From Kangiella sp. HZ709 (GTDB lineage Bacteria > Pseudomonadota > Gammaproteobacteria > Enterobacterales > Kangiellaceae): a DNA stretch of 64,000 nt. Positions 44,656 to 53,394 of the stretch are shown here, one piece after another; positions within the stretch are counted from its first letter, which is position 1; each line of letters opens with the position of its first letter. The notes beneath the pieces are model-generated. The model was given only the letters and a program-made list of their open reading frames with translations. It was not told the origin of the DNA and did no database searches. The stretch is taken from assembly GCF_009674675.1 (NCBI RefSeq), contig NZ_WKJC01000001.1, positions 937,031-1,001,030 on the forward strand, in the 5' to 3' direction. Made by a program: the position numbers and the translations under genes.

Positions 44656-45885
44656 TCAAGCGAAGAACCAATAGCTCAATAGTATTGCTGCGATGATTCC
44701 AGCCAGATCTGCCAAAAGACCACAGGCAAGTGCATGGCGTACTTTTTTGATGCCCACCGCGCCGAAATAGACGGTTAACACATAGAAAGTAGTTTCGGTA
44801 CTGCCTTGAATAATCGACACCAAAGTTCCAGCAAAAGAGTCAACACCATGAGTTTCCATCGCCTCCAACATCATAGCCCGTGAGCCGCTACCGCTAAAAG
44901 GTCGCATCAAGGCCGTTGGTATTGCATCCACAAAGGCGGTGTTACCGCCAAAATAAGTCACCACTTTACTAATAAAACTAGAAAAGGCATCCAAAGCGCC
45001 TGAGGCCCTTAGTGCACCTATCGCCGTTAGCATTGCCACCAAATACGGAATAATGTTAACCGCGACTTTAAAACCTTCTTTAGCACCGTCAACAAAGTCC
45101 TCGTAAACTGCTACGCCCTTTCGCAAGCCATATAACAGAATGGCTATAATGGAAAACATTAATAAAAAATTACCCATGGCTGAACTAAGATCTGTCATCT
45201 GCTGAGTCGGTAAACTCGTTAGGCCATATACTATGCCCCCTATGATGGTGGCAAACACCAAACCATAGGCTGCTATCACTCGGTTAAAGAGTGATATTTT
45301 TTGAACCATCGAAACAGCTAATAAGCCCACCAAAGTTGAAGCACAGGTGGCGAGCAACAAGGGTAAAAATATCGCTGCAGGATCAGCAGCGCCCATTTGG
45401 GTTCGATAGACCAAAATCGTGATGGGGATAATAGTAACGGCAGAAGTATTGAGTACCAAAAATAAGATTTGAGCGTTTGAAGCAGTATTTTTTACTGGAT
45501 TAAGCTCTTGCAGCTGTTCCATTGCGCGAATACCCATTGGGGTGGCTGCATTATCGAGTCCCAACATATTAGCTGCCATGTTCATGCTTATGGAGCCTAG
45601 CGCAGGATGCCCGGTAGGAACTTCTGGCATCAACTTCCTAAATAAAGGCGCCAAGGCTTTTGCTAACAAATTAACCAAGCCACTTTTTTCTGCGATTTTC
45701 AGCATCCCTAACCAGAATGCTAAAACCCCTACTAAGCCTATAGAAATCTCAACACTTAGCTTTGCCATATCAAAAATAGCTTTGACTAACTCAGGGAAGG
45801 ATTGGGCGTTGCCGAGGAATAGCCACTGATACAGAGCCAATAGGAAAGCTATAAGAAAGAAAAATAACCAAAGCAGGTTTAGCAT
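44656..45885 (-). CDS. SpmA-SpmB fusion, nucleoside-recognition (Gate) membrane protein
   Basis: A 409-residue inner-membrane protein in which two Gate domains that are separate in Bacillus (SpmA, SpmB) are joined: the first around GLVGVLAFWLGMLKIAEKSG and SMNMAANMLGLDNAATPMG, the second around VAVNIIPYLVAMLTAIGALR and GSTETTFYVLTVYFGAVGIK. About 9-10 membrane helices. Such fusions are common in gammaproteobacteria, which do not sporulate; the substrate is not known. Confidence 0.88.
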   Translation of the reverse strand: MLNLLWLFFFLIAFLLALYQWLFLGNAQSFPELVKAIFDMAKLSVEISIGLVGVLAFWLGMLKIAEKSGLVNLLAKALAPLFRKLMPEVPTGHPALGSISMNMAANMLGLDNAATPMGIRAMEQLQELNPVKNTASNAQILFLVLNTSAVTIIPITILVYRTQMGAADPAAIFLPLLLATCASTLVGLLAVSMVQKISLFNRVIAAYGLVFATIIGGIVYGLTSLPTQQMTDLSSAMGNFLLMFSIIAILLYGLRKGVAVYEDFVDGAKEGFKVAVNIIPYLVAMLTAIGALRASGALDAFSSFISKVVTYFGGNTAFVDAIPTALMRPFSGSGSRAMMLEAMETHGVDSFAGTLVSIIQGSTETTFYVLTVYFGAVGIKKVRHALACGLLADLAGIIAAILLSYWFFA

Positions 45886-45943
45886 TTATTATTAATTGTC
45901 GAGAAGAGATTGGATAACTTCAAAATACCCTAATTTGCCCAGA

Positions 45944-46156
45944 ATGAAAAATAAAAACCCCGTAAATCGCTTTACAGGGCTTGGGGTCTTAGAAGCTATT
46001 GTTATATCCTTTCTACTTATATTGTTTTTATTATCTTATTGTCACTCCATTGACAGTTATTTTAAGCAGAAACTAGAACTCCAGTTATCATCATTAGGAC
46101 ATAAAATTATAAAATTAGGACATCTTAACGGCTTACTCTACCATTTGCCTTATTAA
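45944..46156 (+). CDS. Possible small membrane protein (doubtful)
   Basis: A 70-codon frame from an ATG at 45944 with one convincing hydrophobic helix (GVLEAIVISFLLILFLLSYC). It overlaps the 3' end of the opposite gene by about 30 bp and has no clear ribosome site. It may be real or chance; there is no similarity that I recognise. Confidence 0.25.
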   Translation: MKNKNPVNRFTGLGVLEAIVISFLLILFLLSYCHSIDSYFKQKLELQLSSLGHKIIKLGHLNGLLYHLPY

Positions 46157-46478
46157 CTCTCTTGTCATCACTCATTAGTAAGGATGGCTCTACATCAAAG
46201 GCTTTGAGCTTGACCTTTTTATACTTTTCCTTACCTAAGCTTTTGAACAATTGCGGGCTAATATCTCGACTAAGTTTATAAAGATATTCTACTTGATCTT
46301 TACGAGTTTTAAGTTTTAAAAAATCTAATTTCACATTATATTTTTGTTCAATTAAAGCCTTTACTATATCCAGTTCAACTTTAGATAATTCAGACCTCAA
46401 TAAGACTCTTTGCTCAGCTTTAACCGTAAAACTGGAACAGATTATAACGAACAATGTAACATTCAATAATTTTTTCAT
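46125..46478 (-). CDS. Small exported protein of unknown function
   Basis: A 117-residue protein with a signal peptide (MKKLLNVTLFVIICSSFTVKA) and a lysine-rich helical mature domain. ATG at 46478 has TTAGGAG upstream, and that site contains the stop codon of the preceding DUF11 gene, so the two are coupled. I do not recognise the family. Confidence 0.6.
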   Translation of the reverse strand: MKKLLNVTLFVIICSSFTVKAEQRVLLRSELSKVELDIVKALIEQKYNVKLDFLKLKTRKDQVEYLYKLSRDISPQLFKSLGKEKYKKVKLKAFDVEPSLLMSDDKRVNKANGRVSR

Positions 46479-46489
46479 ATACAAAACTC

Positions 46490-48313
46490 CTAATAATCTG
46501 CAGCATCTGAGCTGTACTGAATTGGTATAGTTAACGTTATAACTCCTTGATCTAAAATATCGGCAGTTAGATTAACACTAGTATCGCCAATTAAGCCTCC
46601 AGAGCTGGCTGAACAGCTTGAACCAGCAGTTGATGCGCAAGTCCATTCAGCTGATAACGTAACTCCGGACGGTAAGCTATCGCTAATTACAACACCGGAT
46701 ACATCACTAGGCCCGCCGTTTGTAATGGTAATAGTATAAACACTGTTACCACCAGGAACATAATCCGTAGGTGTATCACTTTTAGTCACCGAAATATTAG
46801 CGGAAATAAAAGGTGTGATAATTACGCTAGTTTCATCATCGTCAGCCACGCCATCAGATAAATCATCAGTGGCAATTCCTATTGTGAAATCTGAGTCAGG
46901 ATCTACTCTATCAGAATTAGTGATGGTAGCTTCATTAGTTATTGTCGAAGCTGAAGTAACTTCAGCTGTTATTTCTAAAATTACTGAGTCTAAATTTGCA
47001 ACAGTCCCAATATTCCAGAGCCCAGTTGTCTCATCGTATGTTGTGCCTGAAGGAACCGTCGCTGAAACAAAATCTAAACCCGCAGGTAATAGATCATTTA
47101 CTGCAACGTTATTGGCATCGTCAGGTCCACCATTAGTTAACGTCAGAGTAATGGTAATATTTTCACCAACAGCAGGACTCGTTTCGCTAACTAGCTGAGC
47201 TAAAGAAAGATCTGCTTGAGGAACACAAATTACATACTCCATAGCGTCTCCACCCGCCCCTTCAGGACCGCCACCATCAAGAGCCAAATTAACAGAGCTA
47301 TAAGCGCCGGACAAGACTACAGAGCCAGCAGCAGTTCCTGTTGCAGAATCTAAACTTGATTCTGTATTACTAGAGGTAGCAAATAAATCTCTGTAAAAAC
47401 TATTATTGCTGTAAGTTTCAAAATGACTAGGGCCAGCTAATCGGCCTAAAGTCACTCCCGAAGTTGTTATTGTATGACGTGCACTATTTGCAGTGGTACC
47501 ACTAGTACCACCCACTCTATCAATATGAAGAATGGCATTATAAACTGTCCTACCACCAAAACTTAAGGTGATGTCCCCAGTTGTTCCATCACCACCACCA
47601 GTCGTGCCGTCTGAGGCTAATGACGAATAAATTGCCTCTCCACCTGCACCTACTGTTGAGTCCCACTCAAAAGTTACTCCCAATGAATCAGCGCCTTGAA
47701 CATTTGTATCGCTCCATGCGTTAATGGCGTTCATATTTTCATTCAGAAAATCAACCCACGCTCCTGTAGTGCTATCAACAGCAAAGTTCATAGACACAGG
47801 AATAGAGCCAGATGTTGCAGTCGATGTTAAACCCGTTGACCAGGCCCCTGTCAAAGATGAAGTAGAACAAGTTTGAGTTGTTACCGATAACTGGGTGTCA
47901 GTTACTGTGAAAGCAATATTCTCTGCGGAGCCTCCAGCCGGACCAGTAGAGTTAACAACTTGGGTGCCATTTACTCTCACCCTCACGTAAGCACCGGCAC
48001 CATCCCAACCGTCTCCGAAATTATCTAGAATTCGAATATCATAATCGGCGGCAGGAACATCATTAAAAGTAAAGGTGAGAGGGCCGTAAGGAGTATTTGC
48101 AGCGTTGTTGAAGCAATTAGTAGGATTACAAATATAGTTAGTGCCCCCGTTAAGGGTCGTAACACGGTTGCCCAGCGCATCTCGAAAAATAACAGCATTT
48201 TCTGTTGACCATTCAGGCCAATTAACTTCTATCTCAACGGTCGCAGCAAAAGCAATCCCACTAGATAACAGTAGAAAGCCTATAATAAGTAATTTATATG
48301 CACTTTTTATCAA
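46490..48313 (-). CDS. DUF11-repeat surface/secreted protein, C-terminus missing
   Basis: A 607-residue exported protein (signal MIKSAYKLLIIGFLLLSSGIAFA). An N-terminal beta domain with Cys pair (YICNPTNCF) and DNFGDGWDGAGAYV is followed by a Ser/Thr/Gly-rich section and two DUF11 repeats: LSLAQLVSETSPAVGENITI... from about 372 and ISVTKSDTPTDYVPGGNSVY from about 506. The second repeat stops before its usual last strand (…SSDAADY, stop), with no sorting tail. It starts at a TTG with AAAGG upstream. Probably cell-surface, perhaps adhesive. Confidence 0.75.
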   Translation of the reverse strand: MIKSAYKLLIIGFLLLSSGIAFAATVEIEVNWPEWSTENAVIFRDALGNRVTTLNGGTNYICNPTNCFNNAANTPYGPLTFTFNDVPAADYDIRILDNFGDGWDGAGAYVRVRVNGTQVVNSTGPAGGSAENIAFTVTDTQLSVTTQTCSTSSLTGAWSTGLTSTATSGSIPVSMNFAVDSTTGAWVDFLNENMNAINAWSDTNVQGADSLGVTFEWDSTVGAGGEAIYSSLASDGTTGGGDGTTGDITLSFGGRTVYNAILHIDRVGGTSGTTANSARHTITTSGVTLGRLAGPSHFETYSNNSFYRDLFATSSNTESSLDSATGTAAGSVVLSGAYSSVNLALDGGGPEGAGGDAMEYVICVPQADLSLAQLVSETSPAVGENITITLTLTNGGPDDANNVAVNDLLPAGLDFVSATVPSGTTYDETTGLWNIGTVANLDSVILEITAEVTSASTITNEATITNSDRVDPDSDFTIGIATDDLSDGVADDDETSVIITPFISANISVTKSDTPTDYVPGGNSVYTITITNGGPSDVSGVVISDSLPSGVTLSAEWTCASTAGSSCSASSGGLIGDTSVNLTADILDQGVITLTIPIQYSSDAADY

Positions 48314-48383
48314 GACTAAGCCTTTGAAATTAATATAGAAATATAATATTTAATTATTATTACGGTACTTTTTTTGATATGCA

Positions 48384-48397
48384 ATGCAAATTTGCAT
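48384..48397. promoter_or_regulatory. Perfect 14-bp palindrome upstream of ttcA
   Basis: ATGCAAATTTGCAT, in the divergent region between the DUF11 gene and ttcA, about 95 bp before the ttcA start. It is framed by TTGAT (48374) and ATCAA (48396), but the spacing is far larger than in FNR sites. Possible operator. Confidence 0.4.
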
Positions 48398-48461
48398 CAA
48401 TTTTAACTTTTTTACAATGAAAATGACTATAATTTGTATCCAAACTGACGATGGAGTGCGG

Positions 48462-48467
48462 TATAAT
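48462..48467 (+). promoter_or_regulatory. Likely -10 element of ttcA
   Basis: A perfect TATAAT 23 bp before the ttcA ATG. No good -35 is seen at 17 bp, so an activator or a short leader is possible. Confidence 0.5.
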
Positions 48468-48490
48468 TTCGCCCACTTTAATTAAGCACC

Positions 48491-49384
48491 ATGATGATGC
48501 TAAACCCAAAAGATAAGACTGACTTTACTAAACTGCACAAACGTTTACGACGAAATGTTGGCCAGGCCATTGCCGATTTCAATATGATCGAGGATGGCGA
48601 TAAGGTCATGGTCTGTTTATCTGGCGGCAAAGACTCTTATACTTTGCTGGATATATTGATGAGCTTGCAGAAAAGTGCACCTATCAACTTTGAATTAATA
48701 GCTGTTAACCTTGACCAAAAACAACCAGGCTTTCCCGAAGCTATACTGCCAAATTATCTTACATCTATTGAAGTACCCTTCGAAATCATCGAAGAAGATA
48801 CCTACAGCATCGTAAAAGATAAAACTCCAGAAGGGAAAACCACCTGTGGGTTATGTTCAAGACTACGCAGAGGTATTATCTATGGCTGGGCAAAGCGCAA
48901 CGGCATTAATAAGATTGCTTTGGGTCATCACCGTGACGACATTATTGAAACATTATTTTTGAATATGTTTTTTGGCGGCAAATTAAAATCAATGCCCCCT
49001 AAACTCAATAGTGACAATGGTCAACATATAGTCATCCGTCCTCTAGCTTATGCCAAAGAAAAAGATATTGCCCAATACGCTAAGATTAAAGAGTTTCCAA
49101 TCATTCCTTGTAATCTTTGTGGTTCACAGGAAAATCTGCAGCGTCAAAATATAAAAATGATGCTACAAGACTGGGACAGAAAATATCCAGGTAGGATTGA
49201 AGCCATTTTCAAATCTATTACTAACGTAGCCCCTTCTCATTTGGCGGATACCGAGCTATTTGATTTTGTAAATTTAAAACAGGTATCTACTGACGAAGAA
49301 CTACTATTTGATTCTCCAGAGTTTAAAAGCGCAAAAATAGGCACGGATAACAGTCAAAATTTGAATATCGTAAACTTAAACTAA
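48491..49384 (+). CDS. ttcA: tRNA 2-thiocytidine(32) synthetase TtcA
   Basis: TtcA thiolates C32 of some tRNAs with an Fe-S cluster and ATP. The 297 residues carry the PP-loop motif [13 protein letters not shown] near 44 and the two cysteine pairs [10 protein letters not shown] (about 119-128) and CNLCGSQ (about 212-218) that hold the cluster. [20 protein letters not shown] is also typical. Three ATG codons open the frame; the first is used here. Confidence 0.96.
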   Translation: MMMLNPKDKTDFTKLHKRLRRNVGQAIADFNMIEDGDKVMVCLSGGKDSYTLLDILMSLQKSAPINFELIAVNLDQKQPGFPEAILPNYLTSIEVPFEIIEEDTYSIVKDKTPEGKTTCGLCSRLRRGIIYGWAKRNGINKIALGHHRDDIIETLFLNMFFGGKLKSMPPKLNSDNGQHIVIRPLAYAKEKDIAQYAKIKEFPIIPCNLCGSQENLQRQNIKMMLQDWDRKYPGRIEAIFKSITNVAPSHLADTELFDFVNLKQVSTDEELLFDSPEFKSAKIGTDNSQNLNIVNLN

Positions 49385-49421
49385 ATTAACCCGCAAAACT
49401 TACAACCCGAGTGACGACACT

Positions 49422-49871
49422 ATGACATTTGAAGAATTTAAACAGGCTTTCCCAGTTATTGTTCCCGTCAATGTGGCTTGGGGTGAAATGGATGCATTTC
49501 AACATCTCAATAATGTTATCTATTTACGCTATTTCGAAACAGCTCGTATTGCCTATATGCAAAAGATTGGTCTTAACATTAATGTAGCCGATGCTAAAAA
49601 TAATGAGAATCCTATTGGCCCGATTTTAGCGGACTCTTATTGTCGTTACCGCAGGCCGGTAACTTTTCCTGATACCTTATATATTGGTTGCCGTATTTCA
49701 GAACTACAGGAGTTTGGCTTTATGATGGAATACCAAGCCTTTAGTGAACAGCAACAAACCATCGCAACCATTGGCAATAGCCGAATCGTTATGTTGAATT
49801 ACTTTACGGGGCAAAAAGAGCAGCTGCCCGAAAAACTGCTCTATGCTATAAATCAATTGCAGAGCCTCTAA
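49422..49871 (+). CDS. Acyl-CoA thioesterase, 4HBT hotdog family
   Basis: A 149-residue thioesterase of the YbgC/4HBT kind: VAWGEMDAFQHLNNVIYLRY (residues 18-37) has the Asp/His active-site pattern, and FETARIAYM follows. Its substrate is an acyl-CoA of unknown kind. It starts 37 bp after ttcA and probably shares its transcript. Confidence 0.9.
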   Translation: MTFEEFKQAFPVIVPVNVAWGEMDAFQHLNNVIYLRYFETARIAYMQKIGLNINVADAKNNENPIGPILADSYCRYRRPVTFPDTLYIGCRISELQEFGFMMEYQAFSEQQQTIATIGNSRIVMLNYFTGQKEQLPEKLLYAINQLQSL

Positions 49872-50026
49872 CTTAAATTCTTACTCTAAACTTTATCTCT
49901 GGTAATACTCTGTTACTAATACGAACGCTAGGGTACTTCCCATAACGATTTGTTCTGCTAGTATGATCTGCTGAATTAACATTATTTCTAAATATCAATA
50001 ACTTAGAGTAAATAATAGGTGTTCTT

Positions 50027-52126
50027 ATGAAAAAATTTATAGTCAGTGCAGCGTGTTTAGCTGTTGTAGCTGCATGTTCTGATAATTCCAATCACGCTGA
50101 GCAAAAGGCAAAAACAGCAGCCAAAACTGAAGCTCAAGCGCAAGCCAAGCTAGACAAAAAAGTAGAAGCGCCAAAAGCATTAGTCTCAGGTATCGATCTT
50201 GCTAACTTCGATAAGTCAGTTCGCCCGCAAGATGATTTATTCCGTCATGTAAATGGATCTTGGTTAGAAAATTTTGAAATCCCGGCCGATAAATCCAACT
50301 ATGGTTCATTTACAAAGTTAGCGGAAAAAGCCAAAGAAGATGTCAAAGCTATCATTGAAGATTCTGCGAAAATGCAGGCAGAAAAAGGTTCTGATGCGCA
50401 AAAAGTTGGCGATTTATATAAAAGTTATATGAATACCGATTTAATTGAGAAGTTAGGAGTATCCCCTTTAACACCTGAATTTGCCAAAATCGATGCGATT
50501 AAAAACGCCGAAGATTTATCTAAGTACCTTGCCTATGCGCAAATGATTTCAACTGGTCCATTCGGCGTTTTTGTTTATGCAGACCCGCGTGATCCTGAAA
50601 CCTACATTACACAAATGGGACAAGGGGGATTAGGGTTACCCAGTCGTGAAACCTATATCGATGACGACGAAAAAAGCGCCGATATTCGTAAAGCTTATGT
50701 TGAGCATATGACTAAAATGTTTGATCTGGCAGGGGTAGATAATGGAGCAAAGCATGCTTCACAAATCATGCAATTTGAAACCGAGTTAGCTGAGAAACAA
50801 TGGCCAAAAGAAAAAATGCGAAATCCGGTCGCTCGTTATAACAAAAAGTCACTATCTGAACTGAAAACCTTAATGCCAAACACTAATTGGGATGCTTGGA
50901 AAGCAGAAGCTCAACTCGATGATATGCAACAAGCTATTATTGGTCAGCCTGATTATTTTGTGGCCGTTGATAAGATGATGGCGGACGTCGATTTAGAAAC
51001 TTGGAAAAGCTATTTCAAGTGGCACATGCTATCAGGCGCAGCGCCTTTCTTAAATTCTGCTATCGCAGATGAAAACTTCCGCTTCTATCAAGGTGTTTTG
51101 AGTGGCGTTGAAGAGCAAGAACCCCGTTGGAAGCGTGGTGTTGATGTGATTAATGGTGTTTTAGGTGAAGTCGTAGGTAAGATTTATGTACAAAAACACT
51201 TTAAGCCTGAAGCAAAAAAGCGCATGACGGTGTTAGTTGAAAACCTACGCAAAGCTTATGGTGAAGGCATTAAAGGTTTAGACTGGATGGGCGAAGAAAC
51301 CAAGAAGCAAGCTTTAGATAAGTTAGCTAAATTTGATCCTAAGATTGGTTACCCTGATAAATGGAAAGATTACTCTGAATTAACCATCGAAGCAGATGAC
51401 CTAGCGGGCAACATGCGTCGAGCCACAATGGTTTCTGTGAAACAAAACCGTGAAAAGCTGGGTCAGCCTATTGATAAAACTCAATGGTTTATGACACCGC
51501 AAACCGTTAATGCTTATTACAACCCTGTGATGAATGAGATCGTATTCCCTGCAGCTATTTTGCAACCTCCATTCTTTAACCTTGAAGCCGATGACGCGGT
51601 AAATTATGGTGGTATTGGTGCTGTAATTGGCCATGAAATGGGACATGGTTTTGACGATCAAGGCTCTCAGTTTGATGGTGATGGTAAGTTACGTAATTGG
51701 TGGACAGAGACTGACCGTGCGGAATTTGAAAAACGCGCCGATAAGTTAGTAGCGCAATACAATGACTTCACTGTGCTAGATGATGTCCATGTTAATGGTG
51801 AATTTACCTTAGGTGAAAATATTGGTGATTTAGGTGGCATGACCATTGCTTATAAAGCTTATCAATTATCCAAGCAAGGCAAACCAGCACCCGTCATTGA
51901 TGGGATGACAGGCGATCAAAGAGTATTTGTAGGCTGGGCTCAAGTTTGGGCACGTAAATATCGCGATGAAGAACTGCGCAAGCGTATTAAAACCGATTCG
52001 CATTCACCTTCAGAATACCGCGCTAATGGTACTGTTATGAATATGCCTGAGTTCCATGAAGCCTTTGATGTAAAACCTGGTGACAAGATGTATAAAGCTC
52101 CAGAACAACGCGTCAAGATATGGTAA
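50027..52126 (+). CDS. M13 family zinc metallopeptidase, lipoprotein
   Basis: A neprilysin-type peptidase of 699 residues anchored as a lipoprotein (LAVVAAC, Cys near 17), followed by an Ala/Lys linker. The N-terminal M13 domain starts near FDKSVRPQDDLFRHVNGSWL. Zinc site: VIGHEMGHGFDDQG (HExxH, near 537) and ENIGDLGG (ExxxD). NAYYNPVMNEIVFPA is the substrate-binding NAYY. Such enzymes cut peptides under about 40 residues. Single-gene unit. Confidence 0.95.
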   Translation: MKKFIVSAACLAVVAACSDNSNHAEQKAKTAAKTEAQAQAKLDKKVEAPKALVSGIDLANFDKSVRPQDDLFRHVNGSWLENFEIPADKSNYGSFTKLAEKAKEDVKAIIEDSAKMQAEKGSDAQKVGDLYKSYMNTDLIEKLGVSPLTPEFAKIDAIKNAEDLSKYLAYAQMISTGPFGVFVYADPRDPETYITQMGQGGLGLPSRETYIDDDEKSADIRKAYVEHMTKMFDLAGVDNGAKHASQIMQFETELAEKQWPKEKMRNPVARYNKKSLSELKTLMPNTNWDAWKAEAQLDDMQQAIIGQPDYFVAVDKMMADVDLETWKSYFKWHMLSGAAPFLNSAIADENFRFYQGVLSGVEEQEPRWKRGVDVINGVLGEVVGKIYVQKHFKPEAKKRMTVLVENLRKAYGEGIKGLDWMGEETKKQALDKLAKFDPKIGYPDKWKDYSELTIEADDLAGNMRRATMVSVKQNREKLGQPIDKTQWFMTPQTVNAYYNPVMNEIVFPAAILQPPFFNLEADDAVNYGGIGAVIGHEMGHGFDDQGSQFDGDGKLRNWWTETDRAEFEKRADKLVAQYNDFTVLDDVHVNGEFTLGENIGDLGGMTIAYKAYQLSKQGKPAPVIDGMTGDQRVFVGWAQVWARKYRDEELRKRIKTDSHSPSEYRANGTVMNMPEFHEAFDVKPGDKMYKAPEQRVKIW

Positions 52127-52156
52127 ACCGTAGATATTCTAGACTTTTGTAAGATT

Positions 52157-52185
52157 AAAAAGGCCTGCAAATGCAGGCCTTTTTG
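52157..52185. terminator. Bidirectional terminator after the M13 peptidase
   Basis: Stem AGGCCTGCA / TGCAGGCCT with a 2-nt centre, A-run before and T5 after. It lies between two convergent genes. Confidence 0.9.
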
Positions 52186-52207
52186 CTATTTAGCTTTTTA
52201 CATTTTA

Positions 52208-53317
52208 TTAGTTTTTTTCAACCTGATAACTCACTCGATAAATAACACTAAAACCATCATCTGAAATAAGAACAGAACCATCGGGCAAGGTAATCAAATC
52301 CACTGGCCGTCCTAATACTTTTTCGCCATCTAACCACCCAGTCACAAAGTCATTCTGCGCAATCACATTACGGTTCTTATCAAGCTGCATGTTAACTATT
52401 TTGTAACCGACTTTCTTAGAACGATTCCAGGAACCGTGTTGCGCCACTAAAATCGAATTTTGATACTTTTTGGGAAACTGCTTACCTTGATAAAAGATCA
52501 TGCCCAAAGGGGCTACGTGAGCTTGATATTCCCATTGCGGAAGCACAAAGTCGGTATTACCTTTGTCCTTTTTGAAGCTACTGAAAAACTCAGGATCTTT
52601 TACAGCATTTCCATGAACATATGGAAAGCCAAAAAAATCACCACTCTTACTGACCTTATTCAATTCACAGGGTGGTACATCATCTCCCATCCAATCACGA
52701 CCATTATCGGTAAACCAAAACTCCTTTGTTAAAGGGTCCCAATCAAAACCAACACTATTCCTAACACCGGTAGCTATATATTCAAACTCACCAGATTCAA
52801 CATCTAAAGCAATAATAGTGCCAAAACGTTTATCTTCCTCATTACACACGTTGCATGGCACGCCGATCGGAATGTATAAACGCCCATCAGGACCAAATTT
52901 TGCGTACTTCCAGCCGTGATGAGATTCATCGGGCAAATTATCAAACACAATTTCGGGCTTTGGAGATTTATCGTAGTTTTTGTCGATATCTTTAAAGCGC
53001 AAAATTTTATCTACTTCAGCAACATAGAGATCGCCGTCTTTATAAGTCAATCCCGAAGGCATATAAAGATCATCAATGATTAAAACCGTCTTATCAGCTT
53101 TGTAATCACCGTTGGAATCAATGACTGCATGGACTTTCCCAGGTCGTCTTGAACCTACATAAATAATTCCTGTATCAGATAAAGCCATTTGTCTGGCCCC
53201 ATCTACTTTTTCGGCAAAAACTTCAATTTTGAAACCTTCTGGTACTGTAGCAGCATGTAGTAAACCTGGAAGCGTTGCTAAAAACGTCAGAAACAAGAGC
53301 TTTGTTGGATTGTTCAT
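52208..53317 (-). CDS. Exported sorbosone dehydrogenase-like (PQQ sugar dehydrogenase fold) protein
   Basis: A 369-residue secreted protein (signal MNNPTKLLFLTFLATLPGLLHA) with a six-bladed beta-propeller: repeated blade segments such as VEKIDG-type, FGPDGRLYIPIGVPCNVC, TGVRNSVGFDWDPLTKEFWF and TLPDGSVLISDDG. It resembles the L-sorbosone dehydrogenase and PQQ-dependent glucose dehydrogenase group. The substrate and cofactor are not shown. A CxxC (CNVC) is unusual and could be a disulfide. Confidence 0.85.
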   Translation of the reverse strand: MNNPTKLLFLTFLATLPGLLHAATVPEGFKIEVFAEKVDGARQMALSDTGIIYVGSRRPGKVHAVIDSNGDYKADKTVLIIDDLYMPSGLTYKDGDLYVAEVDKILRFKDIDKNYDKSPKPEIVFDNLPDESHHGWKYAKFGPDGRLYIPIGVPCNVCNEEDKRFGTIIALDVESGEFEYIATGVRNSVGFDWDPLTKEFWFTDNGRDWMGDDVPPCELNKVSKSGDFFGFPYVHGNAVKDPEFFSSFKKDKGNTDFVLPQWEYQAHVAPLGMIFYQGKQFPKKYQNSILVAQHGSWNRSKKVGYKIVNMQLDKNRNVIAQNDFVTGWLDGEKVLGRPVDLITLPDGSVLISDDGFSVIYRVSYQVEKN

Positions 53318-53394
53318 AGTATTTGATTGACCCCTTGGAGGTGAAACTTTAATATCAAGCTTAGCGTTATCAAGAATATTAAAATACTAAACTA

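Noticed and set aside
45542-45829. Antisense frame inside the SpmA-SpmB gene
   Set aside because: Fully contained in a well-supported gene on the other strand, with no ribosome site or recognisable product. The same holds for the other antisense frames, such as those at 995-1276, 46815-47198 and 61586-61816.
48374-48400. FNR box before ttcA
   Set aside because: TTGAT and ATCAA are present but 17 bases apart, while FNR sites need 4.
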